A DNA stretch of 64,000 nucleotides, taken from contig WGLL01000005.1 in assembly GCA_016125585.1 (NCBI GenBank), positions 1-64,000 on the forward strand, given 5' to 3'. A program made the position numbers and the translations under genes. Shown here one piece after another: positions 23,533 through 34,668 of this stretch (position 1 is the stretch's first letter; every line of letters starts with the position of its first letter). The notes under the pieces are model-generated. The model did not search any database and was not told the origin of the DNA. It saw nothing but the letters and a program-made list of their open reading frames with translations. The DNA comes from Caulobacter sp. GTDB taxonomy: Bacteria; Pseudomonadota; Alphaproteobacteria; Caulobacterales; Caulobacteraceae.

Positions 23533-23776
23533 CTCCCATTCCTCCCCATTCCTCCCCATTCCTCCCCCAATGAGCGAAGCGAGGCTGGGGGAGGGGGACC
23601 GCGCGCGGATACGCGCGGGGTGGAGGGGGCGGCGCCGGCTGTTGGAGTCATCATGAAAGTCATCGGAGAAAGTCGCGCCAGAACGCGCCGGAACGCGCCT
23701 CATCCGGACAGGCCGGCGCCGCCCCCTCCACCACCGGCCCCCAAGCGGGCCGGCGGTCCCCCTCCCCCGGCGCTGC
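23533..23776. repeat. Decamer tandem repeat followed by paired inverted repeat, family F
   Basis: At 23533-23568 a 10-base unit (CCTCCCCATT) is present in nearly four copies. Next, arms CTGGGGGAGGGGGACCGC (from 23584) and GCGGTCCCCCTCCCCCGG (to ~23770) form an inverted pair, with inner GTGGAGGGGGCGGCGCCGGC matched by GCCGGCGCCGCCCCCTCCAC. It takes up most of the 415-base gap 23377-23791 between two minus-strand genes. Confidence 0.75.
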
Positions 23777-23791
23777 GCGCCGGAGGAGGAT

Positions 23792-24495
23792 TCAGCTGTC
23801 CAGCAGCGCTTCCGCCCGACGGGTCACGGCGCTCAGTCTCGGCCCCCATTCCGCCGCCAGCGCCTCGGGATCGTCCTCCCGCGCCGCCCGCAGCGGCCCG
23901 TCCCAGACCATCGCCGCGCGGCCAAAGGGCAGGGGGACCATCGCCGCGTCCCAGCTGCCCAGCCGGATGGCCGGCCTGCAAGCCAGGCCGACCAGCAGCA
24001 CCGGCGCCCCGGTCACCCGGGCCAGGGCGGGCGTCCCCGCCTGCATCACCTCATGAGGGCCGCGCGGGCCGTCGGGGGTGATGGCGATGCCGCCGCCGTC
24101 CTTGACCCAGCGGATCATGTCGCGAAAGGCCTGTTCGCCGTGCTTGTTCTTGCCCGGATCGGACTTCTTCTTTGACGAGCCGCGAATGGCCGGAAAGCCG
24201 ATCGACTGCATGGCCAGGGCGATGAACTCGCCGTCGGACGAGCGGCTGATCAGGGCCCGCATGTCATGGCGCTGGCCCGGCGCCTGCGGCCAGCTGACCG
24301 GCGAGAGCGGGATGCGGCCGTGCCAGAAACAGAGGATGGCGCCGCTCGGATCGCCGTTCCGATGCGCCGCCCAGACGCCCTCGGCCATCTCCTGGCCCTC
24401 GCGGGTCCAGCGCATCGTCGCGAAACACAGCCGCAGCCAGGCGGCGAAGATCAGGGCCAGGACCTTCTGGACCCCCTGCGAGCGGAACAGCTTCT

Positions 24496-24499
<4 letters not shown>
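23792..24499 (-). CDS. DUF374 lysophospholipid acyltransferase-like protein
   Basis: 235 residues. An N-terminal hydrophobic helix (VLALIFAAWLRLCFATM) anchors it. ILCFWHGRIPLSP gives the acyltransferase H-x4-like motif (WHGR), and GGGIAITPDGPRGP is the DUF374 signature. It would transfer an acyl chain onto a lipid A or phospholipid intermediate at the inner membrane; the exact acceptor is unknown. Its ATG overlaps the MsbA stop (ATGA), so it is co-expressed with the lipid flippase, in line with a lipid A/LPS role. Confidence 0.87.
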
Positions 24500-26364
<1,865 letters not shown>

Positions 26365-26441
26365 GCGGGCGGGCTGGCTCTCGAAGGCTTTGCATCAGCG
26401 CAAGGCGCCACTACTTAGGACGCATCGCGAGGGAGCGCCAC

Positions 26442-27107
26442 TTGTCCGGCTTCGATCTGTCCACGCCCGGCGGCCGCTTTCGCGCCCGGCTGGACTTCTT
26501 TTTCAAGGACCACGCCTTCCTGCGTCTGTCCTTTTCCAACGCCCACTGGATCGGGCGCGACATGGTGCGCGCCGCCCAGCCCTGGCCGTTCCAGCTGGCC
26601 TGGTGGAAGCGTGACGGCGTCAAGACCATCATCAATCTGCGCGGCGGCTTCGACACCAGCTTCCATGCGCTGGAAAAGGACGCCTGCGAACGCCTCGGCC
26701 TCGACATGGTCGACTTCACCGTCACCTCCCGCGCCGTGCCGACCCGTGAGCAGGTGCTGGGCGCCAAGGCCCTGTTCGAGACAATCCAGTATCCGGCTTT
26801 GATGCACTGCAAGTCGGGGGCGGACCGCGCCGGGCTGATGAGCGTGCTCTATCGCCACTTCCATCTCGGCGACTCCATCCGGGATGCGATGACCGAACTG
26901 GGCCTGCGCACCCTGCATGTGAAACAGGGCAAGACCGGCGTACTCGACTATGTCTTCGAACGCTACCTGAGCGAGGCCGAGCCCAAGGGCCTCAGCTTCC
27001 TCGACTGGGTGATGAGCGACGCCTACGACCCCAAGGCCATCAAGGCCGACTTCCAGGAAAGCTGGTGGGGAACCCTGCTGACCGACCGGCTGCTGAAGCG
27101 GGAATAA
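26442..27107 (+). CDS. Dual-specificity/tyrosine phosphatase family protein
   Basis: 221 residues, cytosolic. The active-site loop is ALMHCKSGADRAG (HCx5R, Cys near residue 126). A general-acid Asp may lie in the IINLRGGFD or MVDFTVTS segments. It belongs with bacterial DSP-like phosphatases of fused-fold type, which can act on phosphoprotein or phospholipid head groups. Start is TTG 26442 with GAGGGAG upstream; no ATG alternative keeps the N-terminus. Divergent from msbA with a 77-base gap, so shared control and a role in lipid phosphate handling are possible. Confidence 0.82.
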   Translation: MSGFDLSTPGGRFRARLDFFFKDHAFLRLSFSNAHWIGRDMVRAAQPWPFQLAWWKRDGVKTIINLRGGFDTSFHALEKDACERLGLDMVDFTVTSRAVPTREQVLGAKALFETIQYPALMHCKSGADRAGLMSVLYRHFHLGDSIRDAMTELGLRTLHVKQGKTGVLDYVFERYLSEAEPKGLSFLDWVMSDAYDPKAIKADFQESWWGTLLTDRLLKRE

Positions 27108-27109
27108 CG

Positions 27110-27276
27110 TCCCTCTCCGGGCGGGAGAGGGAGGGGCCCGCGCAAGGCGCGGGAGGGTGAGGGATTACGGTGAGGGCCGTTCTTTCGCCGGCATCGACGA
27201 CCACGCCCGGTTCTGAAAGGCCTTAAACCCTCACCCGGCCACGCCGCGCGTGGCCGACCTCTCCCTCAGGGAGAGG
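27110..27276. repeat. Paired inverted repeat, family A, copy 3
   Basis: CCCTCTCCGGGCGGGAGAGGG with GGGTGAGGGATTACGG on the left; TTAAACCCTCACCCGGCCACG and CCTCTCCCTCAGGGAGAGG on the right. It fills the gap between the convergent phosphatase and GFA genes. Confidence 0.83.
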
Positions 27277-27281
27277 TGATT

Positions 27282-27683
27282 CTACCCCGGCAACCGCTCG
27301 AACACCGGCATCCCCTCGGCGATGCAGTGGAAGGGCTGGCGGTCGATTCCGTAGATGGCGATGTCGGGCATGAAGACCGAGGGGTCGTCCAGCGAGCCGA
27401 CCTTGAGGATCACCGCCGGAAAGCCGGGCGCCCGGCTGGTCAGGGGCGCGCCGCAGTCGCCGCAGAATTCGCGGGTCACCGGGTTTTCGAGATCGCTGCG
27501 GGTAAAGCTCTTGGGGGCGCCCTTGGTATAGCGGAACCCGGGGATCGGCATGGCCATGAAGACATTGGGCGAGCCGCCGGTGATGTACTGGCACTCGCGG
27601 CACAGGCACTGCGCCTTCATCATCGGCTCGCCCTCGGCCTCGTAGCGCACCGCCTTGCAGTAGCAACCGCCCTCGATCTTCAT
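27282..27683 (-). CDS. GFA-family zinc protein
   Basis: 133 residues. Zinc ligands follow the family pattern: GGCYCKAVRY (CxC), QCLCRECQ (CxxC preceded by C) and FCGDCGAPL (CxxC). The founding member was linked to formaldehyde-glutathione adduct formation, but that is not settled for the many paralogues, so no substrate is assigned. ATG 27683 has GGAGGAACGGC just upstream. Flanked on both sides by repeats. Confidence 0.9.
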   Translation of the reverse strand: MKIEGGCYCKAVRYEAEGEPMMKAQCLCRECQYITGGSPNVFMAMPIPGFRYTKGAPKSFTRSDLENPVTREFCGDCGAPLTSRAPGFPAVILKVGSLDDPSVFMPDIAIYGIDRQPFHCIAEGMPVFERLPG

Positions 27684-27788
27684 TGCCGTTCCTCCCGTTT
27701 TGATCGGAGTAACACGGGGTTTCGGAAGCGCTCAAGCGGGGTTGGGAAGGCGGCCATTCCTCCCCCAGGCCGACGACCTCCAAACCAA

Positions 27789-27912
27789 CCGTCACCACCG
27801 GACCTGTTCCAGTGGTCCATAGACTCAAGCCTGTAAAGATTTGCGGCCGACGGTCAGGGCAACCTTGCGGTCCCGCGCGTATGGACCGCCGGAACAGGTC
27901 CTGCGGTGACGG
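27789..27912. repeat. Paired inverted repeat, family C, copy 2 (divergent)
   Basis: CCGTCACCACCGGACCTG TTCCAGTGGTCCATA and TATGGACCGCCGGAACAG GTCCTGCGGTGACGG. The inner ends TCCATAGAC/GCGTATGGACC pair as in other C copies, but more bases have changed. It is the main content of the 27684-27963 gap between two minus-strand genes. Confidence 0.75.
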
Positions 27913-27963
27913 AAGGAGGAGGACAGACCGCGCTCGGCCTCTGCACAACAGAGCGCGAAAGGT

Positions 27964-28200
27964 TCAATGCTCGTGGTCGTCCTCGCTGGGGTCCAGCAGC
28001 TTGTGGGCGTGGATGATGAAGTAGCGGGCATGGGCGTTGTCGACGGTGGCCTGGGCCTTGGCCTTCCAGGCCTTGTGGGCCTCGGCATAGTTGGGGAAGG
28101 CGCCGACGAACTCGACCTGCGACAGGTCGGCGAACTGGATATCGGAGACGTCCTTCAGCTCGCCGCCGACGACGAGGTGGAGCAGTTGTTTGTCCGGCAT
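27964..28200 (-). CDS. DUF4170 small protein
   Basis: 78 residues, acidic and soluble, usual length for this alphaproteobacterial family: MPDKQLLHLVVGGELKD, QVEFVGAFPNYAEAHKAWKAKAQ, ARYFIIHAHKLLDP, ending DDHEH. Function not known. In many alphaproteobacteria it sits near cysQ, as here (23 bases downstream of it), so it is probably part of the pmbA-cysQ transcript. Confidence 0.85.
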   Translation of the reverse strand: MPDKQLLHLVVGGELKDVSDIQFADLSQVEFVGAFPNYAEAHKAWKAKAQATVDNAHARYFIIHAHKLLDPSEDDHEH

Positions 28201-28222
28201 GGGTTTCCTCTGGGGAAATGAG

Positions 28223-29005
28223 TCAGTTTGGCAGGTCGATATGCCGGACGCGATCCAGGATCAACGGATACAGGGCAGGCCCCGCGCAGATCAGGCTCGG
28301 CATCAGCGGAACCGGTTTGTTGTAGCTGAAGCCGCGGCCCTTGTGATCGGTCAGCACGGCGCCGGCCTCGGCGCGGATCAGATCGGCCGCGGCCAGGTCC
28401 CATTCGCTCTTCGACGACAGCGCCACCGCCGCGTCGAAGCGGCCGTCCGCCACCAGGCAGAGGCGGTAGGCGATGGAGTTGCGGGCTGCGATCCGCATCG
28501 GCGGCCAGGGCGTGCGCCAGGCCGGATGGGCGAACATCTTGGCGTCGCCCAGCATGGCGCAGTCTTGCACCGCCGCCGTGGCGCTGGCCCCGATCGCCGC
28601 GCCGTTGAGGCTGGCGCCGCCGCCAGCCGTGGCGGTGAAGGTCTCCTCGACGTCGGGGGCATGCACTACGCCTGAGACCGGCCGGTCATTCTCGACCACC
28701 GCGATGCTGACCGACCACCAGGGCTTGCCGTTCTTGAAGGCCACCGTGCCGTCGATCGGATCGACCACGAACAGCCGCCGACGCTCGAGGCGGGCCGGAT
28801 CGTCCGCCGTCTCTTCCGACAGCCAGCCGTATTCCGGCCGAGCCTGCAACAGCATGGCCTTCAGCAGGCTGTCGACCTCGATGTCGGCGTTGGTCACCAG
28901 AGAGCCGCCGTCCTTGGACCAGGACTTCAGCCCCTGAGTGCGCAGCGCCTGGGCGGTCTCACCGACGGTCCGCGCCGCCTCGGTGATGAGCTCCAGGTCG
29001 TTCAC
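28223..29005 (-). CDS. cysQ: CysQ-like 3'(2'),5'-bisphosphate nucleotidase
   Basis: 260 residues, inositol-monophosphatase fold. Metal site motifs: WLSEETADDPARL (Glu of the EE pair), VDPIDGTVAF (DPxDGT, ~83-92) and SEWDLAAADLI near the C-terminus. CysQ removes the 3' phosphate from PAP/PAPS and so keeps sulfate assimilation running; a role on inositol phosphates cannot be excluded. The GTG start (29005) overlaps the PmbA stop as GTGA, so translation is coupled. Confidence 0.88.
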   Translation of the reverse strand: MNDLELITEAARTVGETAQALRTQGLKSWSKDGGSLVTNADIEVDSLLKAMLLQARPEYGWLSEETADDPARLERRRLFVVDPIDGTVAFKNGKPWWSVSIAVVENDRPVSGVVHAPDVEETFTATAGGGASLNGAAIGASATAAVQDCAMLGDAKMFAHPAWRTPWPPMRIAARNSIAYRLCLVADGRFDAAVALSSKSEWDLAAADLIRAEAGAVLTDHKGRGFSYNKPVPLMPSLICAGPALYPLILDRVRHIDLPN

Positions 29006-30333
29006 GACCCGGCGATCGCCAGGGCGTCGACCAGCAGGGACGGGGAATCGTGGCTGCCCTTGATCACCAGGTCGGTTCCGGGGACCAGCCGCCGGTAGAT
29101 GTCGATCAGGTTGCCGGCCACGGTGATCTCATTGACCGGATAGGCCAGCTGGCCGTCCTCGAACCAATATCCCGAACAGCCGATCGACCAGTCGCCGGTA
29201 TTGCCGTTCAGCGACGGGCCGAACATCGAGGTGACCAGCAGGCCCTTGCCCGCATCGCCCATCAGCCCGGCCAGATCCTTCTCGCCGCCGGTCAGGATGA
29301 CGTTGGAGGTCCCCGTGCCCGGCGGCCCGGCCAGACCGCGCGAGGCGTGTCCGGTGGTCTCCATGCCCAGCTGCCGGGCCGAGGCGGTGTTGAGCAGCCA
29401 GGTGGTCAGGATTCCCTCGTCGATCAGGGCCGTCGGCTCGGTGGCGACGCCCTCGTCGTCGAAGGCGCCCGAGCCCAGGCCGCGCACCCGGAAGGGATCG
29501 TCGAGCAGGGAGACGTTGTCGGCGAAGACCTGCTTTTCCAGCTTGTCCTTCAGGAAGGAGACGCCGCGGGCGACGCTGGGGCCGGAGATCGCGCCCAGCA
29601 GCGGGCCCAGGATGCTGAAGGCGATGCGGTTCTCGAAGATCACCGGGGCGGTGGTCGAGGCGATCTTGCGGGCGCCCAGACGGGCGACGGCGCGGGCGCC
29701 GGCCTCGCCGCCGACCCAGCCGGCTTCCGGCAGGTCCTCGTTGTGACGGGTCGAGCGGCCTTCGCCGCCGCGCTCCATGCCCGCGCCCTCGCCGGCGATG
29801 GCCGAGGCGGAAATCGAAAAGCCCGAGGCCCGGTGTCCGCCGAAGAAGCCGCCGCTGGTGGCCAGCATCCAGCGGCTGGTCGACCAGCCGGCCGAGCCGC
29901 CGTCGGAGTTGGTCACGCCCTTCACCGCCCGGGCGGCCTCCTCGGCCTCGCGGGCGCGGGCTTCCAGGGTCTCGGCGGTGGGTTCGTGGTCGTCATAGAG
30001 GTCTAGGTCGGGGAAGGGGCCCTGGGCCAGCCGCTCCTCGGGAGCCAGGCCGGCGTAGGGGTCTTCGGGCGCGAGGCGGGCCATGGCCACCACCCGCTCG
30101 ACCAGCTTGGCCCGGCCGCTATCGGAGATATCCGATCCCGAGACCGAGGCCTGGCGGGCGCCGATGAAGACGCGCAGGCCCAGGTCGCGACCCTCCTCGC
30201 GCTCGACCTCCTCCAGCGCGCCCAGGCGCACGGAAACGGAAAGCGACTGCCGCTCGGCGTAGGCGGCCTCGGCGGCGTCGGCCCCGGCGTCGAGCGCGGC
30301 GGAGACGAGGTCGTTCAGCTGATTTTCGTCCAT
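29002..30333 (-). CDS. pmbA: PmbA/TldE metalloprotease-like protein
   Basis: 443 residues. Family landmarks: LGLRVFIGARQASVSGSDIS near the N-terminus, then VIFENRIAFSILGPLLGAISG, DDEGVATEPTALIDEGILTTWLLNT and the Gly-rich C-terminal GCSGYWFEDGQLAYPVNEITVAGNL. PmbA/TldE is the partner of TldD in a heterodimeric protease that matures microcins and peptide-derived cofactors. The zinc HExxxH belongs to TldD, which is not in this window. It heads pmbA-cysQ-DUF4170. Confidence 0.92.
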   Translation of the reverse strand: MDENQLNDLVSAALDAGADAAEAAYAERQSLSVSVRLGALEEVEREEGRDLGLRVFIGARQASVSGSDISDSGRAKLVERVVAMARLAPEDPYAGLAPEERLAQGPFPDLDLYDDHEPTAETLEARAREAEEAARAVKGVTNSDGGSAGWSTSRWMLATSGGFFGGHRASGFSISASAIAGEGAGMERGGEGRSTRHNEDLPEAGWVGGEAGARAVARLGARKIASTTAPVIFENRIAFSILGPLLGAISGPSVARGVSFLKDKLEKQVFADNVSLLDDPFRVRGLGSGAFDDEGVATEPTALIDEGILTTWLLNTASARQLGMETTGHASRGLAGPPGTGTSNVILTGGEKDLAGLMGDAGKGLLVTSMFGPSLNGNTGDWSIGCSGYWFEDGQLAYPVNEITVAGNLIDIYRRLVPGTDLVIKGSHDSPSLLVDALAIAGS

Positions 30334-30375
30334 AGGGGCCTTATGGGCGCCCGGGCGGGGCGCCGCAAGATCGTC

Positions 30376-30777
30376 TCACCCGATCGCGTAGAACAGGCAG
30401 CAGGCGATGATGAAGATATAGGCCAGCCAGGTGGCCACTACGCCCAGTGTGCGCAGCATCGACACCCCGCCGCTGTTGGACAGGCCGATGGCGTGCAGGG
30501 TGCGGCCGACAAACAGCGTCAGGCCGGCGACATGCACCAGCACCGCCGGCGCCCCGGTCAGCTCCAGCACCACCAGGCCGATCAGGGCGGCGGGGATGTA
30601 TTCCACCGCATTGCCCTGCGCCCGGATCGCCTGGGTCAGTTCCGGAATGCCCTCGTCGCCCAGGGCGACCTTGTGCTTCTGGCGCTGGCGCACAACCATC
30701 AGGGCCAGCACCAGCAGCAGCAGCAGATGCAGGCCGACCCACAGGGCGGCGGCGTGGCCGATGGTTTCCAGTGGCAT
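30376..30777 (-). CDS. MAPEG-family membrane protein
   Basis: 133 residues, four TM helices (about 8-27, 53-70, 74-92, 112-132). The family signature is RAQGNAVEYIPAALIGLVVLE with R, N and E residues that bind glutathione in eukaryotic members; GRTLHAIGLS follows. Bacterial MAPEG proteins may conjugate or peroxidise with glutathione; activity here is unproven. ATG 30777 starts MPLETIGH. A CCCC-ATTT-GGGG palindrome lies 43 bases upstream. Confidence 0.88.
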   Translation of the reverse strand: MPLETIGHAAALWVGLHLLLLLVLALMVVRQRQKHKVALGDEGIPELTQAIRAQGNAVEYIPAALIGLVVLELTGAPAVLVHVAGLTLFVGRTLHAIGLSNSGGVSMLRTLGVVATWLAYIFIIACCLFYAIG

Positions 30778-30819
30778 GACGCGTGATCCCCCTCTAGGCC
30801 TCAAGGTCGCGGATTAGTC

Positions 30820-30831
30820 CCCCATTTGGGG
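30820..30831. promoter_or_regulatory. Perfect short palindrome CCCC-N4-GGGG upstream of the MAPEG gene
   Basis: CCCCATTTGGGG lies 43-54 bases before the MAPEG start in the 68-base gap after the M14 gene. No U-run follows on either side, so it looks more like a protein-binding site than a terminator. Confidence 0.3.
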
Positions 30832-30845
30832 TAGCGATCAAGGGC

Positions 30846-32696
30846 TCAGGGCGCCGTTTCGCGGGCAATCGGATAGAGCCGGTAGTGGTCGTCGTAAAAC
30901 GGCGTCCGCTCATAGAACCACGACAGCCGCGCGTCGAGATCCCTGGCGAAGTCCGGGTCGGCGGCGAGCTTCGCCTCGAACTCCGCTTTCAGCGCCGGAT
31001 CGGCGGCCAGCATCTTCTCGGCCATCGGGGCTATGGCGTAGCCCTCGATATATTCCACCCGGCTCAGCACTTCCGGCAGCATCCCCCAGGCGAAGAAACT
31101 CTCCGACGACTGCGGCTCCAGCAGCAGCACCACCACGTCGCCGAGGGGCTGGTCGGTGGAAATGCGCACCGATCCGGTCGGGAAGGTCCAGTCACGGCGC
31201 TCGGTCGAAACCCTCTTTACCGAGATCGGCACATGTCCCTCATAGGGCTCGGCCGCCAGTTTCGGGTCCTCCAGCCGCAGCATCTCCACCGACACCGTCT
31301 TCGGCGCGGTCAGGGTCTCCATCGCCACCCCGTGCATCTTCAGCCGCGCGATCAGGTCGCCGCGGTAGGAAGGCACCCAGTAGGCGGCCGGCCGCTTCAG
31401 CTGCAGCGTCGGGGTCGAGCCGTAGAAGGGCATCTGCCACGGGATCGGGTCGGGCTTGCCCAGCCAGCGGATTTCCTTGCCGCCGGATGCGGGGCTGTCA
31501 TAGCGCTCGAACAGGATGCCCTTGAAGGCGCGGGTCGCCGAGGGCTTGTCCTCCGGCACGAAGTTGGTCGGGATCTCGGCCGGCCGCAGGGCCTGGTCGC
31601 TGGCGATCGCCGCCTTCAGTCCGCCGCCCTGCGCGGCCAGCAGCTTCAGCGCTTCCTCGATGAACACATAGGTCCCCAGCACCCGCTGCTCATGCGGCTT
31701 GAGGCTGTGGTTCTCGATCAGGATGGTCGGCACATGGGCGGCCGAGCCCCAGCCGTTGGAAAACCGCTCGCCCAGCCCGCCGTCGCTCAGCCCCTTTTTC
31801 GGATCGCGGTCGTCGATGGCGAAGACCAGTTCGCCGGGGATATGGCCCTGGGCCTCCAGCGTCTTGTTCATCGCCGGCTTGAAGGCGCTGTCCAGCCATC
31901 TGGCGATCGCCGGCGAGCGCGACCAGACCCCGTCCTCGCCGTTGTAGCCGTAGGTCACGTCATACTGGTAGTCGATGCCGTCGGTGACATGGACGTCGAC
32001 ATAGAGGTCGGGCCGGTATTTGTTGGCCAGGGCCCGCACCGCCTGCATCTCCGGCTGGTCCAGCTTCATGTAATCGCGGTTGAGATTCTGGTTGGCGGCG
32101 GTGTTGCGCCAGCCCTGGATGCGCGGCCCCCGCTGGTTGGGACGGCTGTAGGCGCCCGACCGCTCGTGCCCGTCGACCGACAGGATCGGGATCAGGATCA
32201 GGTTGACCTTATCCAGCAGGTCGTCCTTGCCGTAGAAGGCCATGTCGCGCAGCAGCATCATGCCGGCGTCCTTGCCGTCGATCTCGCCGGGGTGGATGCC
32301 GGCCTGGACCAGCAGCAGCGGCTTCTTCGGATCGAGGTTCCCGCCGTCCTTGCTGGCGATCACCGCATAGATGGGCCGCCCCTCCGGCGAGACGCCGAAT
32401 TCCTCGATGCGGATCAGATCGCTGGCGGCGTCCAGCCGGTCGAACCAGGCGCGGGTGTCGGCGTAGTCGGGGCTGAAGTCGTGGGCCGGATCCTGTTCGA
32501 AGGCGCTGGCCCAGGGATCGGCGGCGTCGCGCAGCAGGGCCCTGCTCTTGCCGTCCCAGGCCGGCGCCGGCGGCAGGAAGGGCTGGTCCCAGGGCCGGGC
32601 GTTGGGAAGGGCGCCGGAAGCGGGGGCGGATGGCTGGGACATGACGGGACTCGAGATCAGGGACAGGAGAACAAGGGTGGAGGCGATGGCGCGCAT
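30846..32696 (-). CDS. Secreted M14-family zinc carboxypeptidase-like protein
   Basis: 616 residues. A signal peptide covers ~1-21 (VLLSLISSPVMSQ). The M14 domain is ~75-370: AGIHPGEIDGKDAG gives the HxxE zinc ligands, DLYVDVHVTDG the third His, and TILIENHSLKPHEQ a likely catalytic Glu region. The remaining ~240 residues are an uncharacterised C-terminal part. Probably periplasmic, trimming C-terminal residues from peptides. It starts two bases after ubiD, so the genes are co-transcribed although no functional link is evident. Confidence 0.88.
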   Translation of the reverse strand: MRAIASTLVLLSLISSPVMSQPSAPASGALPNARPWDQPFLPPAPAWDGKSRALLRDAADPWASAFEQDPAHDFSPDYADTRAWFDRLDAASDLIRIEEFGVSPEGRPIYAVIASKDGGNLDPKKPLLLVQAGIHPGEIDGKDAGMMLLRDMAFYGKDDLLDKVNLILIPILSVDGHERSGAYSRPNQRGPRIQGWRNTAANQNLNRDYMKLDQPEMQAVRALANKYRPDLYVDVHVTDGIDYQYDVTYGYNGEDGVWSRSPAIARWLDSAFKPAMNKTLEAQGHIPGELVFAIDDRDPKKGLSDGGLGERFSNGWGSAAHVPTILIENHSLKPHEQRVLGTYVFIEEALKLLAAQGGGLKAAIASDQALRPAEIPTNFVPEDKPSATRAFKGILFERYDSPASGGKEIRWLGKPDPIPWQMPFYGSTPTLQLKRPAAYWVPSYRGDLIARLKMHGVAMETLTAPKTVSVEMLRLEDPKLAAEPYEGHVPISVKRVSTERRDWTFPTGSVRISTDQPLGDVVVLLLEPQSSESFFAWGMLPEVLSRVEYIEGYAIAPMAEKMLAADPALKAEFEAKLAADPDFARDLDARLSWFYERTPFYDDHYRLYPIARETAP

Positions 32697-32698
32697 GG

Positions 32699-34228
32699 CT
32701 ATTTCCAGATCGGCTTGCCGTCGCCGGGCAGACCCAGACGGGACCACATCTGGCTGACGCGGTCGACCACGTCGGGGTCCATGGCGATCTTCTCGCCCCA
32801 TTCGCGATGGGTTTCCGGCGGCAGCTTGTTGGTGGCGTCCAGCCCGATCTTGCTGCCCAGGCCGCTCTCGGGGCTGGCGAAGTCGAGGTAGTCGATCGGG
32901 GTGTGCTCGATCACGGTGATGTCCCGCGCCGGGTCCATCCGTGTACTGAGCGCCCACATCACGTCCTTCCAGTCACGGGCGTCGATATCGTCGTCCACGA
33001 CAATCACCCACTTGGTGTACATGAACTGCCGCAGATAGCTCCAGACGCCCATCATCACCCGCTTGGCGTGGCCGGGGTAGGCCTTCTTCATGCTGACCAC
33101 GGCGATGCGGTAGGAACAGCCCTCCGGCGGCAGCCAGAAGTCGACGACCTCGGGAAACTGCTGGCGGAACAGGGGGATGAAGACCTCGTTCAGGGCCTCG
33201 CCGAGCACGGAGGGTTCGTCCGGCGGCCGGCCGGTGAAGGTGGTGTGGTAGATGGCGTCCTTGCGATGGGTGATGGCGCTGACCCGGAACACCGGGAACT
33301 TCTCGACGCTGTTGTAGTAGCCGGTGTGGTCGCCGTAGGGGCCCTCGTCCTCATACTCGTCGAGCATGACATGGCCCTCTATGACGATCTCGGCCTGGGC
33401 CGGGACCATCAGCGGCACCGTCTTGGCCGGAACCAGGTCCAGCTTCGAGCCGCGCAGGATGCCGGCGAACTGGTATTCGCTGAGGGTGTCCGGGACCGGC
33501 GTCACCGCCGCCAGGATCGTGCCCGGGTCGGCGCCGATGACCGCGCAGGCGGGCAGGGGCTCGCGCTTGCCGGCCTTCTTGTGGCGGCCGTAGTGCTGGG
33601 CGCCGCCCCGGTGCGCCAGCCAGCGCATGATCGCCCGGTCCTTGCCCAGCACCTGCATGCGATAGATGCCGAGGTTGAAGTCATCCTCGCGGGCGTCCGA
33701 TGGGCCTTTGGTGACGACAAGCGGCCAGGTGATCAGCGGCGCCGGCTCGCCCGGCCAGCAGGTCTGCACCGGCAGGCGGCCCAGATCGATGTCGTCGCCC
33801 CTGTGGACCACCTGCTGCACGGCGGCGGTCTTGACGGTTTTGGGCCGCATCGACAGCACCGTCTGGGCCAGCGGCAGCATCTCCATGGCGCCCTTCAGCC
33901 CCCGCGGCGGTTCCGGCTGACGCAGGAAGGCCAGCAGTTCGCCGACCTCGCGCAGCTCCGCCCCGGTCGTCCTCGGCTTGCCACCGAGGGTCACGCCCAT
34001 GGCCACGCGTTTGACCGTGCCGAACAGATTGGCCAGGCAGGGCATGTCCGACTTTGTGCCGTCGGCCTTCAGGACATTCTCGAACAGCACCGCCGGGCCG
34101 CCGGTGGCCAGCAGGCGGGTGCAGATCTCGGTCATTTCCAGCTCGGTCGAGACCGGCTCGGCGACCCGCACCAATTCGCCGTCGGCCTCCAGGGCGGCGA
34201 TAAAGTCACGAAGCGAGCGATAGGCCAT
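32699..34228 (-). CDS. ubiD: UbiD prenylated-FMN decarboxylase
   Basis: 509 residues. UbiD-family features: [45 protein letters not shown] and the catalytic acidic region [16 protein letters not shown] (~275-290). Length and C-terminus ([19 protein letters not shown]) match true UbiD. It decarboxylates 3-polyprenyl-4-hydroxybenzoate in ubiquinone synthesis, using prenyl-FMN made by UbiX (not in window). UbiA of the same pathway lies at 47036-48034. ATG 34228 has a weak upstream SD (GGAGCCCC). Confidence 0.93.
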   Translation of the reverse strand: MAYRSLRDFIAALEADGELVRVAEPVSTELEMTEICTRLLATGGPAVLFENVLKADGTKSDMPCLANLFGTVKRVAMGVTLGGKPRTTGAELREVGELLAFLRQPEPPRGLKGAMEMLPLAQTVLSMRPKTVKTAAVQQVVHRGDDIDLGRLPVQTCWPGEPAPLITWPLVVTKGPSDAREDDFNLGIYRMQVLGKDRAIMRWLAHRGGAQHYGRHKKAGKREPLPACAVIGADPGTILAAVTPVPDTLSEYQFAGILRGSKLDLVPAKTVPLMVPAQAEIVIEGHVMLDEYEDEGPYGDHTGYYNSVEKFPVFRVSAITHRKDAIYHTTFTGRPPDEPSVLGEALNEVFIPLFRQQFPEVVDFWLPPEGCSYRIAVVSMKKAYPGHAKRVMMGVWSYLRQFMYTKWVIVVDDDIDARDWKDVMWALSTRMDPARDITVIEHTPIDYLDFASPESGLGSKIGLDATNKLPPETHREWGEKIAMDPDVVDRVSQMWSRLGLPGDGKPIWK

Positions 34229-34277
34229 CAGGGGCTCCCGGATTGACCTCCTGATCTAGGGTGCGCCGCCGTGGCTG

Positions 34278-34628
34278 TCACGCCTTGGCCCGCTCGGCCT
34301 CCCACGCCTTGATCGCCGACTTCTTCGCCACCTTGCGGAACTGCCGGGCCAGAAAGCCCCGCGCCTGTTCCACCTCCAGGCCATCCAGCCGCGCCAGGAC
34401 GATGGGATAGTCCTTGTAGTGGGCGGTGAAGTGGAAGGTGGCCGGGTCGGCCTCCATCAGAAATTCCCGCTCGTCGTGATCGACGCAGGAGAGGACGGCG
34501 CTGTCGTCATCCTTGCGGATGCGGGTGAAGAACTTGCCGTCGATCTTGAAGGCGGGCTGGCCATAGCTGCTGCCCTCCGTCGCCCCCGGAAAGCTGAGGG
34601 CGACCTTCCGAAATTCCTCGCGGGTCAT
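34278..34628 (-). CDS. MmcQ/YjbR-family protein
   Basis: 116 residues. CyaY-like fold family: MTREEFRKVALSFPGATEGSSYG, FKIDGKFFTRI and ADPATFHFTAHYKDYPIVLARLDGL. Usually annotated as DNA-binding, but without strong biochemical support. ATG 34628 with AAGGAG upstream. Single gene between ubiD and the zinc-ribbon gene. Confidence 0.88.
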   Translation of the reverse strand: MTREEFRKVALSFPGATEGSSYGQPAFKIDGKFFTRIRKDDDSAVLSCVDHDEREFLMEADPATFHFTAHYKDYPIVLARLDGLEVEQARGFLARQFRKVAKKSAIKAWEAERAKA

Positions 34629-34668
34629 GGACCTACTCCTTGTTCGCCGGCCGGGGCCGCCTGCGGGC

